Source: Stromatinia cepivora
Taxonomy: Eukaryota > Ascomycota > Leotiomycetes > Helotiales > Sclerotiniaceae
Reading direction: 5' to 3'
DNA length: 64,000 bases
Assembly (NCBI GenBank): GCA_014898415.1
Contig: RCTD01000025.1
Coordinates: 1-64,000 of the forward strand
The notes under the pieces were generated by a model, which ran no database searches, was not told where the DNA came from, and worked only from the letters and a program-made list of their open reading frames with translations. The position numbers and the translations under genes are program-made. Positions 11,016 through 24,019 of this stretch are shown piece after piece (the first letter of the stretch is position 1; the number at the start of each line of letters is the position of its first letter).

Positions 11016-11544
11016 GTTTGATAGGAATAGTTTATGCGCTCGCCATAGGTAGGTATGTTTTGGTGATCTTTTTTCACGGGGATTTCGGAAGAGACAATGA
11101 ACGAATGAAAGAATTGCAAAGTTAAGATTTTAGAAACTTTGATTTATGGAGTTGTTTTCGAATTGTCTATGATAAGAAGTGGAAAGAAAAGAATGTGCTT
11201 GATACTTACCAAAAGGTAACATTATTCTATTGTGATCAAATTGCATCAGGTATTGAGATATGCTGGATGATGATGTAATTGTCAATCCTCCATTTAATAA
11301 AAGAAGTGGTTTCCCTCTTGAATCCACTGAAAACGATAACTTTTGATTGGGGATTACCATTTGACCGTGCGCCAAGCCTTCCCAAATCAAGACTTTCAGC
11401 CTTGGCTTTGCAAGGCCTCGCGCTAAGAAAAATGTTTACGGAGTAGATCACTCAAGTATTGTGAAGCTTGGATCTTGTTTGGAGGTTACTGGTATCAATA
11501 TTCACAGCCTCGTGTCAAAAAAATTGTATTTGTCTATTTACATC
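11016..11544. promoter_or_regulatory. Divergent promoter between membrane protein and RRP4
   Basis: The 529 bp separate two outward-facing start codons, so they hold both promoters and leaders. I see no clear TATA box or other named site. Confidence 0.5.
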
Positions 11545-12616
11545 ATGGCAATTACGATTATTGCACCGACCTCTACCGCCATTCCTTATCATACGGAAGA
11601 TGCGTCTGATCAATCTGATGATGGAGGTGTTGATTTGGAAGGGGACCTTGATATGCGACCGTCTAAACGGGCAAAGCATCAAGATATTGTTACACCTGGT
11701 GAAATAATCACTGATGATCCTCAATGGATGAGGTATAACTTTTTTGCCTACAAAGTCCCCAGCAACAGTCATAGCTAACAATACTTGCAGAGGTCATGGC
11801 ACATATGTAGCTCCTGGCAGTACCGAAATTATAGGAACTGTCGCAGGTACAGTTCAGAAAACGAACAAACTTCTCTCAGTACGACCATTACGCGCCCGTT
11901 ATACCCCAGAAATTGGTGATCTTGTTGTCGGACGAATTATAGAAGTACAAAGTAAGAGGTGGCGTGTTGATATTGGAGCTCCAGTTCTTGCAAATTTACC
12001 ACTATCTGCAATCAATCTTCCAGGAGGGATTCAAAGAAAGAGAACGGAAACTGATGAACTTCAAATACGAACATTCTTTTCCGAAGGAGATTTACTGGTT
12101 GCCGAAGTCCAACAATTATATCAAGATGGTAGTGCTAGTTTGCACACGAGAAGTTTGAAATACGGAAAACTAAGGAATGGTGTTTTCATGGCTGTTAGTG
12201 GAACTGGTGGTGGTGGAGGTGTGGTTCGAGCTAGAAGACAAGTCTGGACTATCGATACAGTACACAATGGTGGGAAAGTAGATGTCATTTTGGGGGTCAA
12301 CGGATATATCTGGATATGCAAAAATGTCGAAGTGAAGGATGGGGAAACTTCTATTACAAGGATCGAGGAAAGTGTTAGCAGCGCTGCATATTCAAGTCAG
12401 AACGATGAAATTACTCCAGAAACGAGGAGAGAGATTGCAAGAATAAAGGGGGTCATTCAATTGTTGGTGGAAGAAGGATTGAGGGTTGATGAAGAAATGG
12501 TCATGAAAGCTTATGAAGCTGCTGTCGAGGTAGATGATGAGGATGAGGGAGAAAGTAGCGCATACGTCGGAGGAGAGATAGGCAAACGGGTCTTAAGTCT
12601 GATAAGCGGAACATGA
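11545..12616 (+). CDS. RRP4: Exosome complex subunit Rrp4 (337 aa)
   Basis: RNA-binding cap subunit of the nuclear and cytoplasmic exosome, the 3'-5' RNA decay and processing machine. Two exons, 11545-11732 and 11791-12616, around a 58-bp intron (GTATAA donor, CTAAC branch site, TTGCAG acceptor). The acidic N-terminus leads to the family string [20 protein letters not shown]. An S1 domain spans about residues 98-180 ([20 protein letters not shown]) and a KH-like domain follows, containing [14 protein letters not shown] Gly-rich loop (GTGGGGG) lies between them. Length is close to yeast Rrp4 (359 aa). Further in-frame codons lie upstream of 11545, but this ATG is the first one. Confidence 0.94.
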
Positions 12617-13563
12617 AAACAGCATTGATACTCAATGAACATCAAAATACAAAAAATGTACACAATTTCTAATGGAAGAATAATATGGCAGCCGAGGTAA
12701 GATGGTAATAAGTAATCAGCTTGTTGACAAAACGGAGAGAAATGCAATGAACACAACCTCAGCTTCAAAATTTTCTCGTTCTGGAACTCCTGAAGCTCCG
12801 GAGACAATTTGGGCTTCGGAGATAATTTTTCGATTATCAACCTATCATCAGTTCACAACAGGCCTAATGCATTAGCCTACGTGACACAAATTAAATGTTA
12901 TTGCCGAAAATGGCTCCTAAAGATAGAAATAGTAAATGTCAAGTCCGAATCTCCAATGTATGAAAAAGGGAAAGGCTGAATAAGCAGAACTTTTCAATAT
13001 CAGGACTCCGGCGTTAAACATCAATTTTATCCAATCATTGATATTCCCGAAAAAACAATTTACCAACAGCAACACTTTTTCATGCCTTACATAATTCAAG
13101 ATGACTGGATTCAGTGGATTGTCTCATAACCTGTTTTGGTTCATCGGAGTTAGAGTTTCTTTTCTGAGATAAGGATACTAAGGTTACTCCATCTTTCCTC
13201 CGACGTGATGCCGTTTTGAGTTCCGGTACATTCCAAACTCCCGCCGCTACCAAATTATTTTTTCACTCGATCCGATTATCAGCGGAATCCAAGCCAGAAG
13301 TAAACAAGTTTTTGCAACGTAGAATAAAATGGAAGACTAAATGGCAACGGATTATTTCCATATTAGGAAAGACGTGTCGTTTCGGAGACTACTTATGAAT
13401 TTATTCTAGATTCACTTTTTGCCCTATGGAGTGGATCGAAAACGTGCGAAAACGTGCGAAAACATGTCATTGATTTCGGAGTTTGGAGAGTAAGTGAGAA
13501 TATTTGCATCATGCCAGCAAATATTCACTGGGTTCGGGGTTGATGTCAACTTGAGGATCGGTG
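12617..13563. other. Intergenic: RRP4 3' flank and alcohol dehydrogenase upstream region
   Basis: No gene is seen. It includes a short tandem repeat of a 10-bp unit (AACGTGCGAA, about two and a half copies near 13440). Confidence 0.5.
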
Positions 13564-13571
13564 TATATATA
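13564..13571 (+). promoter_or_regulatory. Probable TATA box of alcohol dehydrogenase gene
   Basis: TATATATA lies about 210 bp before the start codon. It is followed by a long C/T- and CA-rich leader with repeated TTCACATC units, typical of strongly expressed fungal genes. Confidence 0.5.
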
Positions 13572-13779
13572 CATCAGGTTTGATCTCGTTTTTTATATTC
13601 TTCTTCACTATCATCACCATCATCAATACAATCATCACTTGAATCAACAATCAACAATCAACTCTTCACATCTTCACATCTTCACATCTTCAGTACTCAC
13701 TACTCACTACTACTCAATACTCAATCAACAATCAATACTACCTTTCAAATCTTTTACATCTAATACCACATCTATCAAA

Positions 13780-15077
13780 ATGGTTGAATTCACCGTCTTC
13801 AAGGGATCCAAGGAGGGAAAGATCGTTAAGGCTACCACCACCAGAGAAGTCGGTGCCAATGATGTCTTGGTCAAGATCACTCACTCGGTAAGAAATCTTC
13901 CCATTCCACCTTGAATTAATTCCAAGTATCACAATCCACGATTCCCAAAGTTGCTCGCATATGCAACCAAAGCATTGGGATATCTAGGTGCATCAAATAT
14001 TCTCCGAACATATCACTAACATTAGATAATAGGGTCTTTGCGGTACGGATGAGCATTACAGACATGCCGATATGGCTCTAGGCCACGAGGGTGCTGGTGT
14101 TGCAGAGGTGGGTACTTTCACTCCTTATCTTCCGCCCTTTCCACTCGCCTGGCGGGATTTGAGAATTTGAGCGATAGACACCACTCAATCTTCATCTCCC
14201 TTCTAGACTTGACTGGAAAACACCGTCTTTATAAAACCAATAACTAACAATTTCACAGGAAGTTGGATCTGCTGTCAAGAACATCAAGAAGGGTGATTCC
14301 GTCGGATGGGGTTACCAACACAACTCTTGCAATAACTGCAAGCAATGTCTCACCGGTCACGAGACCCTCTGCGCCGATCGTGTCATGTATGGTTCAGGTA
14401 ACTTGGACCAAGCATCTATGGGAACCCACGCAGTCTGGGATGCCGGATACCTCTTCAAGATCCCTGATAACCTTGCCCGCGAATACGCCGCTCCTCTCAT
14501 GTGCGGAGGTGCCACCGTCTACAATACTCTCCGCTCCTTCAACGGCGGTGTCAAGCCAAGCGATCGTGTCGGTATCATCGGTATTGGAGGACTCGGTCAC
14601 CTGGCCATTCAATTCGCCGCTAAGATGGGTTGTGAAGTCGTTGTTTTCTCTTCCACTGACGCCAAGAAAGAGGAGGCTCTTTCCCTCGGTGCTACCGAAT
14701 TCGTCGCTACAAAGGGTGTCTCCGAGCTCAAGGTCTCAGCCCCAATTGATCACTTGATCGTCACCACCTCTTTCCAACCAAACTGGCATCAATTCATGGA
14801 AATCATGGCTCCTCAAGCTACTATCTACCCATTGACCGTCTCATTCGAAGATATGAGCATCCCATACATGCCAATAATCTTGAACGAGTTCAAGATTCAA
14901 GGTTCTTTGGTCGCAGCCAGACAAGTCCACAGAGATATGTTGGCATTCGCTGCACACCACGAGATCAAGCCAATCATCGAGCAATTCCCAATGAGCGAGG
15001 ATGGTATCCAAGAAGCCATGAAGAAACTCGAGGATGGTAAGATGAGATACAGAGGTGTCATCGTTGCTCCTCAATAA
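13780..15077 (+). CDS. Zinc-dependent alcohol dehydrogenase (333 aa)
   Basis: Medium-chain zinc dehydrogenase that reduces aldehydes or oxidises primary alcohols. Three exons: 13780-13887, 14033-14107 and 14259-15077. The second intron uses a GTGGGT donor, chosen because it alone keeps the frame. The catalytic-zinc ligands are present in GLCGTDEHY and LGHEGAG. A structural-zinc cluster follows in HNSCNNCKQCLTGHETLC. The Rossmann motif is GIGGLGHLAIQFA. The layout fits the cytosolic ADH1/ADH6/ADH7-type branch; NAD versus NADP use cannot be decided by eye. Codons are more GC-biased than in neighbours and the leader is long, which suggests high expression. Confidence 0.88.
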
Positions 15078-16575
15078 ATTTGAGGTGTGACTTTCGGCTT
15101 GATGAACATATGAATTGGATAGTATGGATTATGATAGACTTGGATGGGTTGTGATTTAATGGTTTGGAGTTGAATATGCGGATATCGGGATGATTGTAAT
15201 GATAGCGTTGGGAAAAATCTTTAGACTGTGATAGATAATCTTTTTATACAATATACAATATATCTTCTTGAAAATTACCTTTTTGTTACTCGCTTGCCTA
15301 TTTGCTTGATTTCTGTTTCTCCTTTCCCTTCTATACCAGCCAGCGCTTTCGAACTCCATATCTAGCCTCTTATTCCCATCGATTAATCAGTCTGTTCCAT
15401 TCGGCTATCACCACTTACAACCAGTTCCTGACAACAGATCTTCGAATCTCGATTGGGCTGTAAAGTTTAGAAGATAATCAATAGCGGTAAGAAATAGATG
15501 ACGAGCTTTACCTTTCTTTTATATCATCCATGCTACTCGAGTAGTAGTTCTTTGAGGTAGGAATTCTACATTCAAGCCATAGTTGCTCTGGATAGGATGT
15601 TGAGTGATTTACTTCTTTTCGCATACGAGGACAAGTACGATGTATGTGCTACGAATGAAATTCTAAGGCTGGTTGATCTATTTATTATATGAGGTTTGTG
15701 ACGGTTGCGGAATTTTGGGAGGTGGAAGGCAGTTGGGTAGGTAAGTATTTTGATGGTATAATGTTTTGTATTTTATGTTTTGTTTTTGTTATTCGAATAC
15801 TATAAGTATAAAATTTTTAGATGAGGGTATCTAGGTAGTATAAGATAATAAGTTCTTAATTCTGTCGTCTATTACTGTTCAAATACGATATATAATTCTG
15901 ACTAGATTATCTAGTAGTTTAGTGTAACAACCCCTTTTATTTCCTCCATATTATGAACCCAAATGGCATAATAGTAAAATACGTAATCATTATTACCTTA
16001 CTATTCACCGCAAAATTTGACGTATGACTATGAGCTTTATATTTCAAGGTACTGTGGTGGTACCTATACAAATATAGATGAGTATGGACTGAAGCTAGGA
16101 ACTTGATTCAGAAATAGATTCTGTTTGATAGTGTATAGGTTTAGTATGGGGGTGTATTGAAATGCAATGTATGATATTAGGTAGAATGGATTGGTACAAT
16201 AACGTTTTGTTGTTACTTACTTGCAATTATAATTCTTTCAAGAAACATGAAGGAAGCGATTCATCTGAGGCAATTCTTCAAGACGAAAAATCTATCTTAG
16301 ACAATTACAAATACTCGTCCTCACACAAGTACGAGACATGAAATACAAACTACGAATTGTCAAATAATAATCTATCTATGTTCACTTCCCAGAAGGTTAT
16401 ATTATGAGCTACATACCTACTCGAGTATGTATCACCAAATCCTATCCGCATCCCAATCCGAATCCCTGAAAAAATAATACGCACAACCTACGACCTTGAA
16501 TTCTATCCATAGTCACTCATTCATTCCCATACATTCTTACCCTGTCTATGTGTCTTACGAGCCCAATTCTCATCT
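15078..16575. other. Intergenic spacer between convergent genes
   Basis: About 1.5 kb of AT-rich DNA between two gene ends. It contains short palindromes such as CTACTCGAGTAG near 15533. No gene, RNA or transposon end is seen. Confidence 0.5.
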
Positions 16576-18771
16576 TTATCCTCCCGTAGATCTTCCTGTG
16601 TCAACTTCTACATCTTTCCTATGATGCCTATGTCCATGCCTATGTCTTCTCCGTCCCTTTGCATGCTCAGCCCCATTTCCCGATCCCGGCACTGCCAGCT
16701 GCTCGGTATCCTCATTCATCCTCGTCCTAGTCCTGTCGGTATTCGTACTCACATCCCTTTGCACCCTTAAACTCGTACCCGGCGTAGGGCTCTGAACATG
16801 TATCTCCGGAACCTTAAGCTTTCTCTCTCCTCTCACTATTCTATCCCCAGTCCCCTCCCCTCGTCTATTTTCCCCATTTGAATCCATTCGCCTAGCACCA
16901 AGTAGACCGCCACCTGCTCGTTCCGCTTTTTTTTCTTGGATCAATCTAGGTCCAAATATTCCGGTACCCAAATTCGTTTTTTCACCAAATGCAGATCGAC
17001 GCGGTGCCCCTGGTGCTCGTACATCCATACGCTCTCCTATTTTCTTTCCTCCAATTTCGGGTATGTGTTCCCTCGTTAAATCATTACCAATCTCCACATA
17101 AACACTCGTACCGTCCAATTGCCTCGTATCGGGATACTCAATCTGAAATGTAGGTGGAGTAGGACCCGCCATTCTTTTATCCCCATGAAGCATCTCATAT
17201 TTGATAGCGTGATGAATACCGCGTTTTTGGATGTCGTTTTGATTGTCAGAGCCATTTAAATGGTAGTTTGCGGGTGTGACGGGGCAAGGTGGAGGTTCGG
17301 AATTGTTTTTTAATACGCTGGAGGAGATGGTTTTGTGGTGGGAGAAACGGGACGCATGGGTTTGAGGATAGGGAGTGGAGTTGATGTGGTCGGGCAAGGA
17401 GTTGTGCGGAATGAAAGCTGACGTTGCTGGGAAGGGGAGAGGGATGGGAATGCTGGCTGGTGAGGTTACGGACCTGGATGGTGGATCTGGGCGTGCGTTG
17501 AGATTGAGGGGTAGTTTTGGGGGTAATGGTGGAGGTATTGGGGATGATTGTTTATTCGTTTGTTGATTTACTTGCCAGTCCTCTTTAAGCTCTCTCTCCC
17601 TTCGTTCCTGGAGAATTTTCTCCTCATTTCGATGTTGTATTTTCGCCGCTTCGTCATAGTAGATATCATGTGGCTTTTCATTTTCTTGTGGACTGTTCTT
17701 AAGCTTTCTCTCTCTTCGTTCTTCAAGAATTTCTTCTTCATTTCGACGATTGATCCTTGTTTGTTCTGCTTTATAATAAGACTTTGAGTCTTCTATTCCC
17801 TTTCCTATTGGCGGTTGTTGGTAAGAGGAAGACAGCACGGGTTTTCCTGCGAGAATAGCGTGAGATGAGGGGTGTGGTTTGGGATTCGGATGAATGGCAG
17901 CAGCTGCACGGTTTCGTGCTGCAGCATCTCGCACCGGATCAAAGATTACTGGAGGCGATGATGGTCGATTAGATTGTAAAGGTCCTTGTTGGTTTGTATG
18001 CTGATGGTTGTTACTCTTGTATCCACTTCCCATTACGCGAGTTTCATTTTCAGGGGAATCATTGGCCGGTGTCGGTAACTCAGCAGGAAATTGATTAGAA
18101 CCTCTTGGACTTCCTACCTGCGGATTTCTAGATGTCCTATATGGTAGTATATAGTTTTCAGGGGTAGAATACGCAGGAGGACTCTGTTGATCCCAAGATT
18201 TTCCGCTCAGTCCCAACTTAGCACTTGGATACTCTGAACTTCTCTTCGTATTCCCCACAGTCACCCAAGGAGAATCATGAGCAGGTAGTTTGTCAGAGTA
18301 TGTCGAATAACGCCCACCCCCCTGCCATATCGACCTTTGATATCCATCCGTCTTACCATAATCTATCGTTGAGCCACTCTCAGATGGGCCCATCGGAATA
18401 GATATATCTGAAGATGGATCATGTTTGCCCTTCTCGTGATGTCTTCCCGGTTGATAGGTATGGTTATTGACGTTTTCGTTTTCATTAACACTCTCAAGTC
18501 CCATTGCTTGAGCCATTTGGTGTAATTTCATGCTAAGTGAATTTTTAGCAATTTTTTAGATGGATTAGAGGTAAGATAATTGGAAAGGTCTATAAATGTT
18601 GAATATTCACATAGAGTCAAAGGGATATAAAAGAAATCAATATACGTACCTACTCTCAACTGAATCTGGCTCCTGGTAGACGTGTTTTAACCTCTTAAGA
18701 GCTTTCCCTTTACCCCCTCCTAGCCAACGTAATCCTGCACCAAGTGCTTCGTGTAATGGAACATCAGGCAT
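16576..18771 (-). CDS. Uncharacterised disordered protein (692 aa)
   Basis: Two exons, 18650-18771 and 16576-18532, joined across a 117-bp intron (GTACGT donor, CACTTAG acceptor). The first exon gives a conserved-looking start, MPDVPLHEALGAGLRWLGGG then KGKALKRLKHVY. The rest is Ser/Pro/Asn-rich. It includes two nearby copies of a charged helical unit (RRNEEEILEERRERKLK and HRNEEKILQERRERELK). The last 30 residues are His/Arg-rich (RRRHRHGHRHHRKD). No catalytic domain is visible and I cannot name a family. The first exon is too short to be found by ORF length, but its splice and frame agree well. Confidence 0.75.
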
Positions 18772-19424
18772 TTTGTGCTGTAGGTGATTACAAATGCTTG
18801 GTTAATGTTCGCTGTAGATTGATAATGTTGAATGCAAATTATATCAACACACTTGGAAAATAACGAAATATGTATTAGTTCTCAGGATATGATGTGGAAC
18901 ATGAATGGAGCTCTAGAGACTTTAAGATATCTACAAAGTAATCTAGCTCGATGATTATGATTTACGCACGTTAAAATAGATTAGGTTTAGTAGAATCACT
19001 ACCGGAGCAAAAATCATGTTGATTGTAGTAAAATTTTACTATAACCAATAGAATCTTTAAGATAATTCATCATAAAAGTTTTTATATCCAAGTTTTTTTC
19101 CCATTAAATTGTATGAATTATCTAAACTTTATATTAAATCATATAAATTATCGAAAGATTTTATCTTCAAGATACTTTTCAACAAAGTACACTTTATTTT
19201 TATTATAATTTCTAAGATTGTTTTAATATAATATTGAATATCTTATACTTTATAAATATTCGAATTTCGAAGTTTGAAATAATGATATTTAATATATATA
19301 TATATTGAAATAATATGATCATTTCGATTAAAACAATTAAAGCGTTTGTAGTTCATAGTAATATATTATTACTCTAATTCTAGTTTTATTAATTGTGAAC
19401 TAAGTTTTGCTTTTTTTTTACTTT
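18772..19424. other. AT-rich spacer before the hAT element
   Basis: It holds the promoter side of the disordered-protein gene. From about 19000 it becomes very AT-rich, possibly an older decayed repeat. No gene is seen. Confidence 0.45.
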
Positions 19425-19432
19425 GCTATACC

Positions 19433-19445
19433 CAGGGCTGGGCAC
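19433..19445 (+). repeat. Left terminal inverted repeat of hAT element
   Basis: CAGGGCTGGGCAC, preceded directly by the target duplication GCTATACC. Confidence 0.93.
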
Positions 19446-19749
19446 CCGTACCCTACCCGGGGTATCTGGCCTCACGGGGTAGTATACTCTACCCCGTAAA
19501 CTTTTACGGGATGTATACCCGCCAAATAACCCGGGTACCCGGGGTACCCATGAATAAATATTATATGATCATCTTATAGTTATCGTTTAAAAAGGAGATT
19601 ATTCCTAATTATATGATAGAATCAAAAACATTAGATTATACTATTCGAATTATACTATTGAAAATTTGCACTACTCCATCTAATATATTATTTTATAAGT
19701 TTCTTTAATTATATCAACTATATCTTTCTACACCAACAGTAATAATACA

Positions 19750-22380
19750 ATGGATCAAGATGATCTACCAGATAATTCATATCTACTATATAATAATACC
19801 GATAATACTGCTTTTAGATCTATTGATCGAAATATGCTTCTTCCTTTAAATAATACCAATAACAAACGCATTAGGCAATCTACTAATGATACTCTTCAAT
19901 GTTTACAATCAGCTTTATATTCATCGAATATACTACCTTTTGGAATTACAAAAGCTTTTTTATTCAAAGATCCAAACCCTTTCTTTTCTCGTTATATTTT
20001 AAAAGATTCAAAGCAAATATGTTAAATACAAATCAAATACATTCAATCAGATTGTATTTATATAAAAATTATATCAAAAGCTATTAATAATACTAATAAC
20101 TTCAAGTTATATTATTATAAAAAGTATCTAGGTATTACAATATTTGAAGATAAAAAGAAAGTTCAAATAATGGTTCAAATTCAAACTACAAAAGATCCCA
20201 AATCATTCTTTTCATCTTCAAAATTATCAACAAATCAATATTATTGTTATTATCATCATTTTCTTTTACAATTTATTATCAAAAACAACCTTCCATTTAA
20301 TATTATAAATCAAATGCAATTTGATGATCTCATTAGGTTTATTATGTTTATTACTAAAAATATATCGTATCGTCAATTTATAAAGGATTTGAAAAAGGAT
20401 TTCGAAAATGCGAAAGCAATCAAAACAAAAGAATTTCAAAAGTATATTGATAATAAAGGATATTTTTCATTAACTATAAATAAATGATCTAAACATAATC
20501 GATTAAATTATATTACTGTTATTATATATTATACTTTTCCAATTAACAATATTCAATAATCGATTCTTGATATTGTTGAATTTATTGATCCTTTTTATAC
20601 TAACAAATACCTTGTACAAAAGCTCCTCGATATTACAAATGATTTTGGTATTATTAAAATAATAATCTCGATTATATACGATAATATCAATTACAATAAT
20701 GTTATACTTGATTATTTTGAAAAAATGGTTTTTGCAAATCATACAATTCTTTCGGAAAAGGAGAAGATATAGTATTTTATTTACTTTAATAGAATTGATG
20801 GAGATATCCGATATTCTGGATATATAAATAATATCGCTGTATAAACAAGCAAGTTCTTTTTATTATTATTTTTGATTGATATTAATAAATTTATAGATTT
20901 GAATACATTAAAATCCGAACCTTCCGAAATTTGATACATTTATGAATTCCAATTCAATCAAGTTTATAATCTATATGCCAATGATATTCCTGTGTGTTCA
21001 GCGTTATTTAAATTATGTAGCATTGTTTTAGTGTTTCGAAACAAAAGAAAATTCTGTGATGTATTCAAGTAACAATGCAATATATATAAAATCAACTTCT
21101 GCTATCTTTCTTTTGATATACCAATTCGTTGGAATTCTATCAATAATATATTTTCAAAAGTTTTACGCCAATAAATACCCATTACAATTGTTTTAGCTAT
21201 GCAAACTTGGGATAAATCTATCAAAGAGAATTTATTTCTTATTGATAATGATTGGCTAGTATTGATTGAATTAAAGCAATTCTTTGTATATTTCCATTTG
21301 TCAATTACAAAAGCACAAGTCGATACCTATCCTACACTCCAAAATATGATATCAATTTATATTCTTTTGATTCGATAAATATGCAACATGATAATTAACA
21401 ATAATCATTCTACTTTTCAAATTACTGTTAAAACTGCTTTCGAAATACTCGAAAAATATTACGAATTCAATATAAATATATGTTATGTATGGGTAGTTTT
21501 AGTTTTTGATTTTTATTACAAATTCGATTTAGTTGAATATTTATATGAAGCCGAGGATGGAAATAAAGTATCAATATATTTAAAAGCAATTGTATATATT
21601 AAATCTATATTCTCGAAATATAAAATATATATTGATTAAATTCGAATATTTGCGGAACAAGAAGTTCGAGATACATATATCGACAATGATAACAACGATG
21701 ATTTTATTTCAATTGTTCTAATTATTGATCTCGATTTCAATATTAATTTATATATAGATTTTGATCGATTTAAATTATCTATAACTATTTATGCATTAGT
21801 TTTTGAATCAGAATTAAATCGATATTTAAAAGTTTCTTATATTGTTCGAAATGAGTATACAATTGACGATATAATTAAATAATGAATGAAATTTCAATAC
21901 AGCTTTCCAATTCTTTTTCAGATTTGGAAAGACTATTCATCTATTCCAGTTACATCTATTCCTTTAGAATATATTTTTAGTACTACTGGATTACTAGTTT
22001 CTAAATATAGAATTAGTTTATTTAATAATATTATTCGATATATATTTTGTTTATATACATAAAAAGTTCTATTTCAAGAAGAAGAAGAAGAAGATATTGA
22101 GATTGTTGATATTGATAATGATAATAATAATAATGATATTGAAATCGAGAAAATTGTTATTATTCCTGATTCTATATTTCAAGAATATTATATTGAAGAA
22201 GTTAAAACAAAGAAAACTAGAAAAATAACAAAAGTTATATATAATATTCAAGGGTATAAAGTAATAGAGGATTGATAGGCAATACAGAAAAAACAAGAAA
22301 TCTATAAAGATAAAGCTTTTAAAAAAACTATACAAAAATCATCAACGGTTATTTTAGAATAAACAAATAATATATCTTCA
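19750..22380 (+). pseudogene. Inactivated hAT transposase
   Basis: Reading through numerous TAA, TAG and TGA codons on the plus strand recovers hAT transposase features. LVFRNKRKFCDVFK and FDIPIRWNSINN lie near 21030-21150, where intact relatives have the conserved 'D.PTRWNST' string. TWDKSIKENLFLIDNDWL follows near 21200. LVFDFYYKFDLVEYLYEA near 21500 takes the place of the 'LDPRYK' block. The C-terminal dimerisation domain, IPLEYIFSTTGLLVSKYR, lies near 21958-22010. Many stops fall where CAA, CAG or CGA would be expected, as C-to-T mutation by RIP would produce. The protein cannot be made from this copy. Confidence 0.88.
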
Positions 22381-22615
22381 TTTTTTCCTTATTTGACTTC
22401 AAAATTATATTGTGATTTGAATAAAAAATCATTATTTTATAGTATCTATAATCTTTTAAATATACTCCCAAATATCCCTAATATATATTATATACTTTAT
22501 AAGTACTCTGGATACCCGGGCAATCTATAGGGTGATTATTTTACTTTGTAAAGGTAGAACTGGGTGTAATACCGGCCGGGTTATACCCCGGGTTACCCTG
22601 GGTATACCCTACCCA

Positions 22616-22628
22616 GTGCCCAGCCCTG
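22616..22628 (-). repeat. Right terminal inverted repeat of hAT element
   Basis: Exact reverse complement of the left 13-bp end, followed directly by the second copy of GCTATACC. Confidence 0.93.
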
Positions 22629-22636
22629 GCTATACC

Positions 22637-23761
22637 CAAATAGAAATATATGAAATGGCAATTTTTGTAAAAGATTTCTATTATTATGTGAAGGTTTTCG
22701 ATGAATTATTACAATGTTGCTCCTGTAGTGAATGCTCAGTTTAGTCAAAGCATTGAAGAATGCTCAAATAAGCCTCGATTTCCAAATTTGGAATTTACTC
22801 ATACCTCTTTTAACCTCCACTTCTGAATACTAGGTGCCAATTTCCTTTTCATCTCTTATTGGTCGAAAGACTTTTGTCTATGTTTGAGGACGCGAGATAG
22901 AGTTATATGACTTGACTATGATGCTCCAAAAGCAACGCCACTTTCGAGAAGCTTATTTTTGAGGTTTTATATATATATATATACTTCAGTTCAAGCGATC
23001 CCCTAAACTAGCACTCATTACAACATGCTTCAAACACAAATCTCGACTTCCTTCTTATAGACATGAATTCAAAAATATTAACTACTAGGACAGATATAGA
23101 TTGGCTAACCTTTGATGGCATGCCTATAGAATAGTGCGTCACTTTTCCTTTCTATATGAACTTAAATAGAGCATCAAATGTCCTATGACTTCAGAGAAGA
23201 GCCGTCTGGTCTTTGAGATGTACAGTTTCTAACAGCTATTGATCCGGACCGAGCTATCGATTCAATGGCTTTAGATGCAGACTCATTGCGAGTCTCTACA
23301 TGTAAGTCATGGAACAGACGCTTATCGACCTATAAGATGATTGAATTAGAAGTGATGGTGAAGGAAAAGAAAATCAAAGAAACAGAGACGAGGGGGAGGA
23401 TGCGGGAGAGTATACCTTATGCAGATCTTTAAGCGAAGTGATGAACCGCGCCGCAGGTGAAGATCAAGATAGGAACAGAAATCGAGGTTGAAGTGGTGAA
23501 AAAGGAGACTAATCATAAAATTGTGCCGCATTAGTATCACGCAACTTCATAAACACCTCTCCCCTTCCTGAATCACATATGTAGTAATTTAAATAGAGAC
23601 CGCATTAACACCAAATTCACTGCATAATAGAGAAGAATACTCTAAGCGACCAACAGCGACAACAAGAACCAGAGATACAACAACAAAACAAATATCACCA
23701 CCAATAATACTCCCCAGAAACTCATACATACCAATCAATCAATAAACAAAAAACCGGCAAA
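22637..23761. other. Gene-poor spacer
   Basis: No supported gene. A short TATATA run lies near 22970. The last 120 bases become A/C-rich like a leader for the small frame that follows. Confidence 0.45.
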
Positions 23762-24019
23762 ATGATAGCCGAAGCCACCACCCAAGGTTCTCATGCGCAT
23801 GAGGTTGTGGCCAACATCCTGTTTAACGACTCCAAGCAGTAACTCAATGACCTGGCCAGAAGCCACCTCATTACTAACTCCGCTAAACCAGTCATATTGG
23901 TTAAGAATAGTGTGGTTATTCAGATATATATGAGTAGCGAGGAGTGAATAAACATGGAGGATTTTCTGCTGTTTGTAAGCGAAAATGCAGGATCGGTGGG
24001 AATTGGTTCATTTGGGTAG
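23762..24019 (+). pseudogene. Possible broken small gene
   Basis: An ATG in good context (GGCAAAATGATAG), after a CA-rich leader, opens MIAEATTQGSHAHEVVANIL and reaches TAA after 26 codons. The same frame continues for 34 plausible codons (LNDLARSHLITNSAKPVILV is typical), meets TGA, then runs 23 more codons to TAG. Both internal stops could come from C-to-T or G-to-A changes. Alternatively a 53-bp intron (GTAACT donor, TACTAAC branch site, CCAG acceptor, 23839-23891) would remove the first stop but ends the protein four codons later. No family is recognised. Confidence 0.3.

Larger units (their letters stand above)
19433..22628. mobile_element. Decayed hAT-family DNA transposon (3.2 kb)
   Basis: The element begins CAGGGCTGGGCAC and ends with the exact reverse complement. 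It is flanked on both sides by the same 8-bp target duplication, GCTATACC (19425-19432 and 22629-22636). CAGGG-type ends with an 8-bp duplication are diagnostic of hAT elements. Both subterminal regions are GC-rich and packed with ACCCGGG/GGGTA-like units, probably transposase-binding repeats. The 2.6-kb core is strongly AT-rich and encodes a transposase broken by many stops. Confidence 0.93.
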
